Source: Pseudomonas fluorescens (GTDB lineage: Bacteria; Pseudomonadota; Gammaproteobacteria; Pseudomonadales; Pseudomonadaceae). From it: DNA of 64,000 nt. The stretch covers positions 186,001-250,000 of the forward strand of contig NZ_CABVHK010000008.1 in the NCBI RefSeq assembly GCF_902497785.1, read 5' to 3'. This document shows, in pieces, positions 26,302 to 35,511 of this stretch. How positions within the stretch are numbered: position 1 is the first letter of the stretch; each line of letters begins with the position of its first letter. A program made the position numbers and the translations under genes. Below the pieces are notes generated by a model. The model had not been told where the DNA came from. It did no database searches and worked only from the letters and a program-made list of their open reading frames with translations.

Positions 26302-26766
26302 TCAGTACCAGTTCGGATCTTTCTTCAGTTGTTCCATCAACAGGTCCTGCATGCCCTGATCGGGCTTGCCGAGAAACCGGTAGTCCGCATGTCGCGTGGG
26401 CGACTTGTCGGCCGGTAATCCCGCCGGGACTTCGACCAGCATGGCGTAGGCGTCTTTTTTGTCGAAGCTGACGGCAACGATCAAGCGCTTATTGAGGCAG
26501 GTGTTCTGCGATTCGCAGAGCGGCCCCACCAGATACTTGTCGCCATCTTCTTCCACAGCATTCATTTGCTCGGCATCGCCAGACAGGTTCATCACCCATT
26601 CCGGCAGACGTTCTTCCTTCTTCACTACGCCTTGCCAAGTGTCGTGAAACTGCGGGTCCGCGCTCAACAACTCACTGACCCGCGCCTGGCCATCGTTGGC
26701 CGCCATCGCGATGGCACTGCCGCCCAGAAGCAGGGCGGCTGCCAACGTTTTCAGGGAAACGCTCAT
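26302..26766 (-). CDS. Ivy family C-type lysozyme inhibitor
   Basis: A 154-residue periplasmic protein with a signal peptide (LLLGGSAIAMAAND) and the Ivy fold. The family's exposed loop is a disulfide-bonded CKPHDC in E. coli Ivy; here the corresponding loop reads CESQNTC, one residue longer. Such proteins inhibit host lysozyme, and some control the cell's own lytic transglycosylases. It matches what I remember as the second Ivy homologue of P. aeruginosa. It starts two bases after the DUF1328 gene, with the end of that gene (GAGGTTAACG) acting as ribosome site, so the two are cotranscribed. Confidence 0.82.
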   Translation of the reverse strand: MSVSLKTLAAALLLGGSAIAMAANDGQARVSELLSADPQFHDTWQGVVKKEERLPEWVMNLSGDAEQMNAVEEDGDKYLVGPLCESQNTCLNKRLIVAVSFDKKDAYAMLVEVPAGLPADKSPTRHADYRFLGKPDQGMQDLLMEQLKKDPNWY

Positions 26767-26768
26767 CG

Positions 26769-26993
<225 letters not shown>

Positions 26994-27018
26994 CTATTGC
27001 TGCGCCAAGTTGGTGTAT

Positions 27019-27306
27019 TCAGAACACCCAGCGTTCCTGACGAGGCAGCTCATCGGCAGGTTGCGCCTGGTCGACGTCCATCATTCGCATGGGCGCGCTG
27101 TCAACGAAGCTGCTGCTGACGGCGCTGAAATGGGTCTGGGTCGGGTGCTGAATCGGCACGCGTGGCGCTTCTTGCTGCTGGCCCTGCTCCCAGCGCTGAA
27201 ACTGTTGACCGCCGATCAAGGTGATCAAAAGCGCCAGAACAGCAAACAGGCCTTGCTGGATATGCAGGGGCGAGATACGCAATTGGGCGGCACGTTGGCG
27301 ACTCAT
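27019..27306 (-). CDS. Small single-pass membrane protein of unknown function
   Basis: A 95-residue protein: a basic N-terminus (MSRQRAAQLRIS), one hydrophobic helix at about residues 19-34 (GLFAVLALLITLIGG), then a polar, glutamine-rich tail of 60 residues that ends RQERWVF. The ATG at 27306 has a GGGAGGAGCTTCAG ribosome site; the longer frame upstream has none. The type II orientation would place the tail in the periplasm. I do not recognise the family. It is divergent from the algB locus. Confidence 0.7.
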   Translation of the reverse strand: MSRQRAAQLRISPLHIQQGLFAVLALLITLIGGQQFQRWEQGQQQEAPRVPIQHPTQTHFSAVSSSFVDSAPMRMMDVDQAQPADELPRQERWVF

Positions 27307-27455
27307 CCTGAAGCTCCTCCCACAGTGTGGAGATCTTGTTGTGGGCGATGGATTGAATGCCCTGGTTAAGACTTGTATTGCAGCCTGCATGCCAGCTTTT
27401 TTAAGTCAAAAATAATCAATAAAATCAATGTGTTATGTGGTTTAGGAAAATCCTG

Positions 27456-27471
27456 TGGGACGCATCCTGCA
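27456..27471 (+). promoter_or_regulatory. Sigma54-like promoter element upstream of algB
   Basis: TGGGACG-CATC-CTGCA differs from TGGCACG-N4-TTGCA at only two positions and keeps GG and GC with the right ten-base gap. The predicted start is near 27483, before a 33-codon ORF and algB. No upstream enhancer site was identified. Confidence 0.5.
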
Positions 27472-27505
27472 CGATGACCCCATTGGAGTCGTGCGTAATG
27501 CACGA
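27469..27505. promoter_or_regulatory. Triple TGCACGA/TCGTGCA inverted repeats
   Basis: GCACGA at 27469-27474, TCGTGC at 27489-27494 and GCACGA at 27500-27505 make two alternative inverted repeats (loops of 14 and 5 bases). They overlap the -12 part of the sigma54-like element and the predicted RNA start, so they may be an operator or an RNA hairpin. Confidence 0.4.
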
Positions 27506-27553
27506 TAAATTTGTAGGAACTTTCAGAATTTTTGAATTGCGAGGAGGGCGCGG

Positions 27554-27655
27554 ATGTCACAAAAGAAGTCAGACCAGTGCCTGGACACCGGCGATCCGAT
27601 AAAAAAACAACAAAATCAGGTGATTAGCCGTAGGGTGAACAGATTGCTACTCTGA
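27554..27655 (+). CDS. Candidate small ORF of 33 codons upstream of algB
   Basis: The ATG at 27554 is preceded by AGGAGGG, a near-perfect Shine-Dalgarno sequence with a spacing of about six bases. The frame begins MSQKKSDQ, ends RRVNRLLL and stops with TGA at 27653. The peptide is highly basic and polar, with no signal peptide. It lies 71 bases downstream of the predicted start of the sigma54-like promoter and 87 bases before algB. An AACAACAA motif (like Hfq/Crc sites) lies inside the ORF at about 27606. No family is recognised; it may be a leader peptide or a short regulatory protein. Confidence 0.5.
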   Translation: MSQKKSDQCLDTGDPIKKQQNQVISRRVNRLLL

Positions 27656-27742
27656 ATGCGGCGGAATCGACCAGAATCAACCATGCAACTTGCCCGATTT
27701 TTCCGGGACTAACCAAGATCATTCTTTAAGGAGCGTAGGAAA

Positions 27743-29089
27743 ATGGAATCTGCCACCGAGCATCAAGGCCGCATTCTGCTGGTGGACGACGAGTCTGCCA
27801 TCCTGCGAACGTTCCGTTATTGCCTCGAAGATGAGGGTTACAGCGTCGCCACTGCCAATAGCGCGACCCAAGCTGATGCGTTGCTGCAACGCCAGGTGTT
27901 TGACTTGTGCTTCCTCGATTTGCGCCTCGGCGAAGACAACGGTCTGGATGTGTTGGCGCAAATGCGCATCCAGGCGCCATGGATGCGCGTGGTGATCGTG
28001 ACCGCTCACTCGGCCGTAGATACTGCGGTGGATGCGATTCAGGCGGGCGCTGCAGATTATCTGGTCAAACCCTGCAGTCCGGATCAGTTGCGTCTCGCCA
28101 CCGCCAAGCAATTGGAAGTGCGTCAACTGTCGGCGCGCCTGGAAGCGCTGGAAGGGGAGATTCGCAAACCCAAGGACGGTCTGGATTCGCACAGCCCGGC
28201 CATGAAAGTCGTGCTCGAAACTGCCCGCCAAGTGGCCAGCACCGATGCCAACATCCTGATTCTCGGTGAGTCCGGCACCGGTAAGGGCGAGCTGTCCCAG
28301 GCCATTCACGGCTGGAGCAAGCGCGCAAAGAAATCCTGCGTCACCATCAACTGCCCATCCTTGACCGCCGAGTTGATGGAAAGCGAACTCTTCGGCCACA
28401 GCCGTGGTGCGTTTACCGGCGCCAGCGAAAGCACCCTCGGGCGAGTCAATCAGGCGGACGGCGGTACGCTGTTTCTCGACGAGATCGGCGATTTTCCCCT
28501 GACGTTGCAACCAAAGTTGTTGCGTTTTATCCAGGACAAGGAATACGAGCGGGTCGGCGATCCCGTCACCCGTCGCGCCGATGTGCGCATTCTCGCGGCC
28601 ACCAACCTCAATCTTGAGGACATGGTGCGCGACGGCCGTTTCCGCGAAGACTTGCTGTACCGCCTGAACGTCATCACTTTGCACCTGCCGCCATTGCGCG
28701 AGCGTCGGGAAGATATTCTCAACCTGGCTGATCGATTCCTGGCACGGTTCGTCAAGGAGTATGCGCGTCCGGCGCGGGGCTTCAGCGATGAGGCACGTGA
28801 AGCTCTGCTCAGCTACCGCTGGCCGGGGAACATTCGCGAGCTGCGCAACGTGGTGGAGCGGGCGAGCATCATTTGCCCGCAGGAGCGGGTGGAGATCAGC
28901 CATTTGGGCATGGCCGAAACCCCGGTCAACAATGCACCACGCATCGGCGCCGCGCTGAGTCTGGACGAGTTGGAAAAGGCCCACATCGGCGCCGTGCTGG
29001 CCACCGCCGACACCCTGGATCAGGCCGCCAAAACATTGGGTATCGACGCTTCGACGCTGTACCGCAAGCGCAAGCAGTACAACCTGTGA
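27743..29089 (+). CDS. algB: NtrC-family response regulator AlgB
   Basis: A 448-residue response regulator in the cytoplasm that affects alginate production and virulence genes in P. aeruginosa, paired with the kinase KinB. The receiver domain (residues 1-125) has the phospho-acceptor Asp59 in FLDLRLGED. The AAA+ domain has Walker A GESGTGKG at 175-182, the GAFTGA loop at 222-227 and Walker B GGTLFLDEIGDF. A Fis-type helix-turn-helix ends the protein (DQAAKTLGIDASTLYRKRKQY). The intact GAFTGA loop suggests that it can contact sigma54. An AAGGAGCG ribosome site precedes the ATG. kinB follows ten bases later. Confidence 0.96.
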   Translation: MESATEHQGRILLVDDESAILRTFRYCLEDEGYSVATANSATQADALLQRQVFDLCFLDLRLGEDNGLDVLAQMRIQAPWMRVVIVTAHSAVDTAVDAIQAGAADYLVKPCSPDQLRLATAKQLEVRQLSARLEALEGEIRKPKDGLDSHSPAMKVVLETARQVASTDANILILGESGTGKGELSQAIHGWSKRAKKSCVTINCPSLTAELMESELFGHSRGAFTGASESTLGRVNQADGGTLFLDEIGDFPLTLQPKLLRFIQDKEYERVGDPVTRRADVRILAATNLNLEDMVRDGRFREDLLYRLNVITLHLPPLRERREDILNLADRFLARFVKEYARPARGFSDEAREALLSYRWPGNIRELRNVVERASIICPQERVEISHLGMAETPVNNAPRIGAALSLDELEKAHIGAVLATADTLDQAAKTLGIDASTLYRKRKQYNL

Positions 29090-29099
29090 GTACTGCCCG

Positions 29100-30890
29100 A
29101 TGAAACTAGCGATGAAGTTGCGAACTCGGCTTTTTTTGAGTATTTCCGCACTGATCACCGTCGCGCTATTGGGCCTGCTACTCGGGCTGGTCAGCGTGAT
29201 GCAGATGGCCAGCACTCAGGAAGCGCTGGTTCGCAATAACTTCGTCACGCTGGACCTGGGGCTCAAATTGCGCCAGTCCTTGGGCGACCAGTTGATTCTG
29301 ATGATGGGCGACAAGCCCGACCCGGCGGCTTTCGAAGCGTCCAGGCAGCATTATTTCCAACTGCTGGAGGAAGGCATCGCCCATGATCGTGGCAGCGAGG
29401 GTCCTAAATATGGATTCCTGCAAGCCAAAAACGATTACATCAGCTTCCTCCAGACCCTGGACTTGTCGAGCGATCCGTCCCATGTGCTGAGTGGTAATGA
29501 TGACCTCACGGCAAAATTCAACGTGCTGCGCAATGGGTTGATCACCCAGCACAAGCACGCGCTGGAAAATATCAATGAAACGCAACGCCAGGCCCGGGAC
29601 CGGGCCCTGCTGATTGCCGGGCTGCTCGGCCTGGTGGGATTGGCGGTGCTGATTATCGGCTTCGTGACGGCTCATGCCATTGCACGGCGTTTCGGCGCGC
29701 CGATTGAAGCGCTGGCCCAGGCAGCTGACGATATTGGCCAAGGCAACTTCGAGGTGACCCTGCCGATTTCCTCGGCGGCGGAAATGAATCAACTGACCAA
29801 GCGCTTCGGAATCATGGCTGAGGCGCTGCGTCAGCATCAGGCCACCAACATCGATGAATTGCTCGCCGGTCAGCAGCGCTTGCAGGCGGTGCTCGACAGC
29901 ATTGACGACGGTCTGTTGATGATCGACCGCGATGGCCATCTCGAACATCTCAATCCGGTGGCGCAGCGCCAGTTGGGTTGGGACTCGGATCGTCTCGGCC
30001 AAGGCTTGGGTTCTGCGCTCGAACGTCCTGAACTGGATCAACAGCTGCAGCTGGTATTGCGCGGAGGCACGCTGGAGCGCGCGCCCGAAGACCTGAGTAT
30101 CGAGGTCGATGGCGAATCCCGGCTGCTGACTTATAGCCTGACGCCGGTCAGTCATACCCAAGGTCATATCCTCGGCGCGGTGATGGTGCTGCATGACGTG
30201 ACCGAGCAACGGGCGTTCGAGCGGGTGCGCAGTGAATTCGTGTTGCGCGCCTCGCATGAGCTGCGTACGCCGGTGACCGGCATGCACATGGCGTTCGGGC
30301 TGTTCCGTGAGCGCGCGCATTTCGCCGAAGATTCGCGAGAGGCCGACCTGCTCGACACCGTGAATGAAGAAATGCAGCGTCTGATGCAGCTGATCAACGA
30401 CTTGTTGAATTTCTCACGCTATCAGAACGGCTTGCAGAAACTCACGCTGGCGCCATGTTCCATCGAGGAGCTGCTGGAGCAGGCGCGTCTGCGCTTTGTC
30501 GATAGGGCACAAGAACAGGGTATCGACCTGCTGGTGGAAGTGCAGGGGCCGTTACCGTGGTTGCAGGCGGATCAGCCGCAACTGGAACGGGTGCTTGATA
30601 ACCTGATCGACAACGCGCTGCGCCATACCGGTGCCGATGGGCAGATTCGCTTGCAGGCGCGACGGCATGGCGAGCGGGTGATTATTAGTGTTGAGGACAA
30701 CGGCGAAGGCATTGCCTACGGCCAGCAGGGAAGAATCTTCGAACCTTTTGTACAGGTCGGTCGCAAGAAGGGCGGTGCAGGGCTTGGCTTGGCGCTTTGC
30801 AAGGAAATCGTGCAATTGCACGGCGGCCGAATGGGCGTTTATTCGCGGCCGGGGCAGGGCACGCAGTTCTACATGGCGCTGGCCGTTTAA
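29100..30890 (+). CDS. kinB: Sensor histidine kinase KinB
   Basis: A 596-residue inner-membrane sensor kinase, the partner of AlgB. Two transmembrane segments (about residues 11-35 and 170-195) frame a helical periplasmic sensor domain. A HAMP region, a PAS domain (about 255-360), the phospho-acceptor histidine (His386 in ASHELRTP), and the HATPase domain with NLIDNALRH, DNGEGI and GGAGLGLAL follow. In P. aeruginosa, KinB is mainly a phosphatase of AlgB, and loss of it makes strains mucoid. The ATG at 29100 is used; an in-frame ATG at 29112 gives MKLRTRLFLS and may be the true start. Confidence 0.95.
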   Translation: MKLAMKLRTRLFLSISALITVALLGLLLGLVSVMQMASTQEALVRNNFVTLDLGLKLRQSLGDQLILMMGDKPDPAAFEASRQHYFQLLEEGIAHDRGSEGPKYGFLQAKNDYISFLQTLDLSSDPSHVLSGNDDLTAKFNVLRNGLITQHKHALENINETQRQARDRALLIAGLLGLVGLAVLIIGFVTAHAIARRFGAPIEALAQAADDIGQGNFEVTLPISSAAEMNQLTKRFGIMAEALRQHQATNIDELLAGQQRLQAVLDSIDDGLLMIDRDGHLEHLNPVAQRQLGWDSDRLGQGLGSALERPELDQQLQLVLRGGTLERAPEDLSIEVDGESRLLTYSLTPVSHTQGHILGAVMVLHDVTEQRAFERVRSEFVLRASHELRTPVTGMHMAFGLFRERAHFAEDSREADLLDTVNEEMQRLMQLINDLLNFSRYQNGLQKLTLAPCSIEELLEQARLRFVDRAQEQGIDLLVEVQGPLPWLQADQPQLERVLDNLIDNALRHTGADGQIRLQARRHGERVIISVEDNGEGIAYGQQGRIFEPFVQVGRKKGGAGLGLALCKEIVQLHGGRMGVYSRPGQGTQFYMALAV

Positions 30891-32504
30891 TTACGCTTCG
30901 TCGTCCATACGCCGGGCCGCCAGTCGCCGGCCTCGGGTAATCAGTTCGATGAACTGCACCGCGCTCAGCGCGTGGGCGAACAACCATCCCTGTCCGAACT
31001 TGACCCCCTCACTGCTCAAAAATGCCGCTTGGGCCTCGTACTCGATGCCCTCGGCAATCACTTTGAGCTGCAGGGCCTGGGCCATGTGAATGATGTGCGG
31101 TGCCACACCACTGCTGGCGGCGTCATGCCCGAGCGCATCGATAAACGCCTTGTCGATTTTCAGGCAGTCCACCGGCAGCGTTTGCAGGTAGGCCAGGCTG
31201 CAATAGCCAGTGCCGAAGTCATCGATCAACACCTGATGCCCGACATCGCGCAGGGCTTGCAGATTTTCCCGCGCCACCACCACATCGACCAGGCCGCGTT
31301 CGGTCACTTCAAAGGCGATTTGCTTCGCCGCCACGCGATGCAATAACAGGAGGCGCGCCATCACTTGGCCGATGCGCGGCACCATGACGTCGCAGGCGGC
31401 CAGGTTGACCGAGATGTACAGTTGCGGATTGGCCCGCAACAATTGCCCGAGCTGCTCGAGCAGGCGTTGCAGGACAAAGTCGGTCATCTGGCGGATCTGG
31501 CCGGTGTTTTCCGCCATCGGAATGAACAGGTCGGGGCTGGTCAGCGTGCCGTCCGGTCTGCGCCAGCGCAGTAACGCTTCGGCCCCGACACAGTTGCGAC
31601 TGTCGAGATCAAAGATCGGTTGATACAACACCTGCAATTCCCCGCGCCGTATCGCGCCGGCCAGTTCGGCGTCCAGCGACTGTCGCTGGCGCACCAGCAG
31701 GAACACCATGAAGCCGACCAATAATCCCAGCGCCAGGCTGCCCGGCACCAGCCACCACCAGCCGGCGGGCACATTCATGCCGGTACGCGGAGTGATCAGC
31801 ACCAATTGGTACTCAGGGCTTTTGGTGGGCATGCGATAAATCAGGCGAGTCTGGGTGACTTGCAAGGCGTCGCTGCTATTGGGTGACCAAGGCTCGTTCG
31901 GCGGCCAGGCTTGCGCGGAGCCCAGCACCGGAATCGTGCGGGTACCGCGGTCGAGGATCACCAAAAGGCTGCTGCCCGGCGACAGGTCGACCATGTCGGT
32001 CAAATGCCCGCGCGAGGTCGCGACACGGAAATTGCCGCGGCCCAGCATGAGCGCAGCGCGATTTTCATCAGGTTCGGTGGTGGTGTTCAACCAGTAACTG
32101 TAGGTGGGGTCTTTAATGTCCGGTGGTCGTGCCAGCGACAAACCTTCCTGGCGCGGACGGTTGGAGCAGATTCTTGAGGCATCCATGTACGCGGCTTCGT
32201 AAACGAAGCGGTAATTGAAGGTGACCTGCTGCAAGGTGGCGATCATTTCGCTATTGCAGGTGCGCAGCGGTTGGGCCTCCAGATCATCGAGGCCTTCACG
32301 CAGCTGCCCGAACAACTGCTCCAGGCGCGCAAGAAAGCGCTCACCCTGGGCGTTCATCTCCTGGCTTTCTTTTTGCTCGACTTGATGTATGGCGAAAAAC
32401 AGCCCGGCCGCCATCAACAATGTAGCGCTCAAGGCAGCAGCCAGCGTCGCCAAAAACCAGGGGCGATAGAACCAGCTACGAAGCGTCTCTTGAGCAGCAG
32501 GCAT
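30891..32504 (-). CDS. Membrane-bound cyclic-di-GMP phosphodiesterase (CSS-motif and EAL domain)
   Basis: A 537-residue inner-membrane protein. Transmembrane helices at about residues 17-39 and 249-272 enclose a periplasmic CSS-type sensor domain with cysteines in RTCNSEM and RICSNRP. The cytoplasmic EAL domain (about 275-525) has its catalytic residues: EALLRW at 309-314, SVNLAACD, FEVTERG, IDDFGTGYCSL and the lysine in CLKIDKAF. It is probably an active phosphodiesterase converting c-di-GMP to pGpG, perhaps regulated by disulfide state in the periplasm. It converges with kinB, ending next to its stop codon. Confidence 0.9.
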   Translation of the reverse strand: MPAAQETLRSWFYRPWFLATLAAALSATLLMAAGLFFAIHQVEQKESQEMNAQGERFLARLEQLFGQLREGLDDLEAQPLRTCNSEMIATLQQVTFNYRFVYEAAYMDASRICSNRPRQEGLSLARPPDIKDPTYSYWLNTTTEPDENRAALMLGRGNFRVATSRGHLTDMVDLSPGSSLLVILDRGTRTIPVLGSAQAWPPNEPWSPNSSDALQVTQTRLIYRMPTKSPEYQLVLITPRTGMNVPAGWWWLVPGSLALGLLVGFMVFLLVRQRQSLDAELAGAIRRGELQVLYQPIFDLDSRNCVGAEALLRWRRPDGTLTSPDLFIPMAENTGQIRQMTDFVLQRLLEQLGQLLRANPQLYISVNLAACDVMVPRIGQVMARLLLLHRVAAKQIAFEVTERGLVDVVVARENLQALRDVGHQVLIDDFGTGYCSLAYLQTLPVDCLKIDKAFIDALGHDAASSGVAPHIIHMAQALQLKVIAEGIEYEAQAAFLSSEGVKFGQGWLFAHALSAVQFIELITRGRRLAARRMDDEA

Positions 32505-32580
32505 ATTGGAATATCCGAAGAATTACCAATGAGTTATAGCTGCTGATTGGAAAAATGCCTGCACCGTCGGGCGGCCGTCA

Positions 32581-33363
32581 TTATTTTGTCTGATTCAGCA
32601 CCTGTAGAAGTGCTGCGGTTTGCGCATCTGGCAGGCCGTCGAAGCGGCTCGGTCGAAAATGCATTTGAAAGGCCCCAATCACGTGCCGGGTTGCAACATC
32701 CAGCTCGCCAGTTTGAGGCGTGGCATAACCGAGACGGGCCAACTGCCCCTGAAACCAGCTGATGCCGGGCAGTTGAGCTTCGAATTGTGCCTGTTGGCGT
32801 GCCACGGCCTGCTCGTTCGGCCAGACCCCCAGGCCTTCTGCCGCCAGGCGTTTCCAGGGGAACAACGGCCCCGGGTCCAGCTTGCGCAGAGGAGCGATGT
32901 CGCTATGACCGATGATGCTGCGGGGATTGATCGCGTAACGCTTGCTGATGTCCTTGAGCAAGACAATCAGCGACTGCACCTGAGCTTCGCTGTAGGGATA
33001 CCAGAGACGCCCGCCGTTTGGAGCGTCCTTGAAACCAGGATTGACGATTTCGATGCCGATGGAGCTGGAATTAAGCCAGGTCCGGCCCTGCCATTCACTT
33101 TCCCCGGCGTGCCATGCGCGCTGACTTTCATCCATCAGCTTGTAGATCGTGGCGTTGTTGTCATCGCCGATCAGGTAGTGACTACTGACTTCGCCGCGGG
33201 TCAACAATTGCAGCGAACGTTCCAGGGAAGCGGAGGTGTAATGCACCACTACGAACTGAATGCGGCTGTCGTAATTCACCGAGGGGTTACTGGTGTCGAA
33301 CCGGGGGCCGCTGGCACAACCGGCCAATAGAATCAGAGAGACGATGAGAACGAAATATTTCAT
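32581..33363 (-). CDS. ampDh2: N-acetylmuramoyl-L-alanine amidase AmpDh2
   Basis: A 260-residue lipoprotein: the signal peptide ends in LLAGC, so the mature protein begins at a lipid-modified cysteine. The amidase_2 (T7-lysozyme/AmpD) fold has zinc ligands visible as the histidine in VVHYTSAS and the histidine and aspartate in IIGHSDIAPLRKLDPG. A C-terminal peptidoglycan-binding domain follows (residues 190-250, LDVATRHVIGAFQMHF). In P. aeruginosa AmpDh2 is an outer-membrane amidase acting on the peptidoglycan sacculus. I used ATG 33363 because it begins the signal peptide; 23 more upstream codons lack support. Confidence 0.9.
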   Translation of the reverse strand: MKYFVLIVSLILLAGCASGPRFDTSNPSVNYDSRIQFVVVHYTSASLERSLQLLTRGEVSSHYLIGDDNNATIYKLMDESQRAWHAGESEWQGRTWLNSSSIGIEIVNPGFKDAPNGGRLWYPYSEAQVQSLIVLLKDISKRYAINPRSIIGHSDIAPLRKLDPGPLFPWKRLAAEGLGVWPNEQAVARQQAQFEAQLPGISWFQGQLARLGYATPQTGELDVATRHVIGAFQMHFRPSRFDGLPDAQTAALLQVLNQTK

Positions 33364-33465
33364 GGCAGAGGACAGTACGCGCAGGACAGTAATGCAACAG
33401 TGTAACGTACTGCTCTGCACGACGACGGCCAACGCGGCGTTTTAAACAAAATGGCACAATTCGCG

Positions 33466-35511
33466 TTAACCCGTTTCTACCCGGTTACGGCCAGCGTGTT
33501 TGGCGCGGTACAGCGCCTGATCGGCTCTTTTAAGCACAAGATCGCTGTGTTCTCCGGGTCTGAAGGTGGTCATCCCCATTGATACGGTGATGGTCACCGG
33601 CTCGCCTTTAAAGTGAAACGGGCAGGCTTCGATTGCCGCGCGAAGGTGTTCCAGCAGTTTTGCGCCGACGGCTGGCACTGTTCCCGGCATCAACAGCACA
33701 AACTCCTCACCGCCAAATCGGGCGATGAAATCCGTCCCCCGCAAGCGCTTGCGCAGCACGCCGGCGATGATTTTCAGTACTTTGTCGCCGGCGAGGTGCC
33801 CGTAGTTGTCATTGATGCGTTTGAAGTGATCGAGGTCGAGCATGGCCAGCAGAAGCGTGTTGCCGTGCTGCTGCCATTGACTGATTTCATGGTCGAGGCG
33901 TTCACTCCACGCGGCCCGGTTTGGCAGGCTGGTCAGCGGGTCGATCAGGGCTTTCTGGCGCTGCTCTTCTAGATGCTCGCGATAGCCCAGCGCTTCCTGT
34001 TCCATGTGCGCAACCCGTTCAGCCAGGCCCTGCAGACGGGCCGCCACTTCCTGCTCGCGCTCGTCGCGTTGCTTCTGGTGCTGATCCATGGTGCCGAGCA
34101 AACCTTCGAGGTGGTTTTCCAGGACGTGTTTGAGATCGTCCAGGTCTGCGGCCTCCTGCATGCTGCTCTGCAAACCATCGACCTGCTCACGGATCTGCGT
34201 GTCCATCTCCCGTGCGGCAGAGCGATTGTCCGCATGCCCGTCGCTGGCAGCCTGCAAGTTGCTCTGGAATGACTCGAGTCGTTCGTTGAGCTGCTGCAAG
34301 TAGGCTTCAAACTCGTGCTGGCCGCTGTTGTTGATTGCCAGCATCAAGGTTGCCAGATCGTCGAGGATCGGCAGTAACTCGTACCAATTCAAACCATTTT
34401 GCAGGCGATCACGCATCGCTTCCGCCTGCGGGCGGTGACGCTCGGGTAACGACAGATCGTCGAGCAGGCCCAGCAACGTTGCTTCAATGTGTTTGGCGAC
34501 AGAGCTGTAGGACGGCTCAGGCGAGTCCGGCAGGGCGTAAAGAATATCGTGTTCGGGTTGTTCAGGATCGATGGCAGCCAGCGTCTGGGCCATGGCCGAG
34601 GGCAGTGGCAGGCTGTCGGAAAAAACACTCGGCGCCAGCTCGTCGGGGTTGATGGCCGATTGAGTCTGAGCAGCCAGGTTAGCGACGGCGGGTGCGGACG
34701 GTTCGATATCCGTTTGGGGCGGCGTTTGAGGAGCGTCGAGCACTGGCGGGATACATGCCACGGCTTCTGTGGGTGAGAGCAGGGTGGCGGTGGGTGGCTC
34801 GATCACTAATGGTTCGGATTCGACCGTTGCAGCGACCGGCACCGCAACGTTCGGCGCTTCCAGCGCTGGTGCTGCTTCGACAGGGGCTTGTGGAGTGTCG
34901 GCAGGTGACGGCGCGACCGCATCGACCGGCAGCGGGGCAGTCACCGGGACTTGCGGGGTGACTACCTGCGGCGTCGCATCTTCCGCGTCACGACCGCCAA
35001 ACAATCGCTGCAACAAACCCGGCCGACCCGGTTCTGCCGGGTTCTCCAGCTGACTCAGGGCTTTGCCTTGCAAGCTGCTCAATTCGCTGAGCAGCAGGGG
35101 AATCTCACGCGCCTGATCGACGCGTCCGTCCAGCTGTTTGGCGAAGGTTTTCAGCGGTCGGCTCACTTCCCGGGGCAGCGGCAAGGTTTGCAGCTGCGCG
35201 ACCAGTGAAGTCAGTGCGGCACTGGTCTGATTGACCCGGGTTTCACGGCGTTGCTCGGAGTCGAGTACGGCTTTTTCCAGGCGCGGAAGCAGGGCGGCCA
35301 GACCGGCGTCCATGTCGTTGGTGCGGATGACTTCGCGCATTTCTTTCATGCATTGGTCAACCGCGCGGTCGGTGCCCTCGGCCGCCAGTGTGCTGCGCAC
35401 CAAGCCTCGGCGCAGCAGGTCGAGTCGGGCGTCCCAGCGACGTTCGAGCTTTTCCTGTTGTTCGATGCTTTTAAGGTACTTCTCTTTCCAGCGCTGTGCT
35501 TCTTCGCTCAT
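33466..35511 (-). CDS. dgcP: Diguanylate cyclase DgcP
   Basis: A 681-residue cytoplasmic GGDEF protein. A conserved N-terminal helical region precedes an acidic, proline- and alanine-rich linker (about residues 175-310), then a helical domain and a long coiled coil, ending with the GGDEF domain. The active site is GGEEF at 600-604, and the inhibitory RxxD I-site is RGTD at 591-594, so the cyclase is likely active and product-inhibited. In P. aeruginosa DgcP localises to the cell poles with FimV and promotes biofilm. Its ATG directly abuts the TGA of the nuclease/phosphatase gene (TGAATG), so the two are translationally coupled. Confidence 0.93.
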   Translation of the reverse strand: MSEEAQRWKEKYLKSIEQQEKLERRWDARLDLLRRGLVRSTLAAEGTDRAVDQCMKEMREVIRTNDMDAGLAALLPRLEKAVLDSEQRRETRVNQTSAALTSLVAQLQTLPLPREVSRPLKTFAKQLDGRVDQAREIPLLLSELSSLQGKALSQLENPAEPGRPGLLQRLFGGRDAEDATPQVVTPQVPVTAPLPVDAVAPSPADTPQAPVEAAPALEAPNVAVPVAATVESEPLVIEPPTATLLSPTEAVACIPPVLDAPQTPPQTDIEPSAPAVANLAAQTQSAINPDELAPSVFSDSLPLPSAMAQTLAAIDPEQPEHDILYALPDSPEPSYSSVAKHIEATLLGLLDDLSLPERHRPQAEAMRDRLQNGLNWYELLPILDDLATLMLAINNSGQHEFEAYLQQLNERLESFQSNLQAASDGHADNRSAAREMDTQIREQVDGLQSSMQEAADLDDLKHVLENHLEGLLGTMDQHQKQRDEREQEVAARLQGLAERVAHMEQEALGYREHLEEQRQKALIDPLTSLPNRAAWSERLDHEISQWQQHGNTLLLAMLDLDHFKRINDNYGHLAGDKVLKIIAGVLRKRLRGTDFIARFGGEEFVLLMPGTVPAVGAKLLEHLRAAIEACPFHFKGEPVTITVSMGMTTFRPGEHSDLVLKRADQALYRAKHAGRNRVETG

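Noticed and set aside
27512..27550. Possible AlgU promoter (GAACTT) before algB
   Set aside because: A GAACTT exists at about 27519, but there is no TCTGA or TCCAA 16-17 bases downstream.
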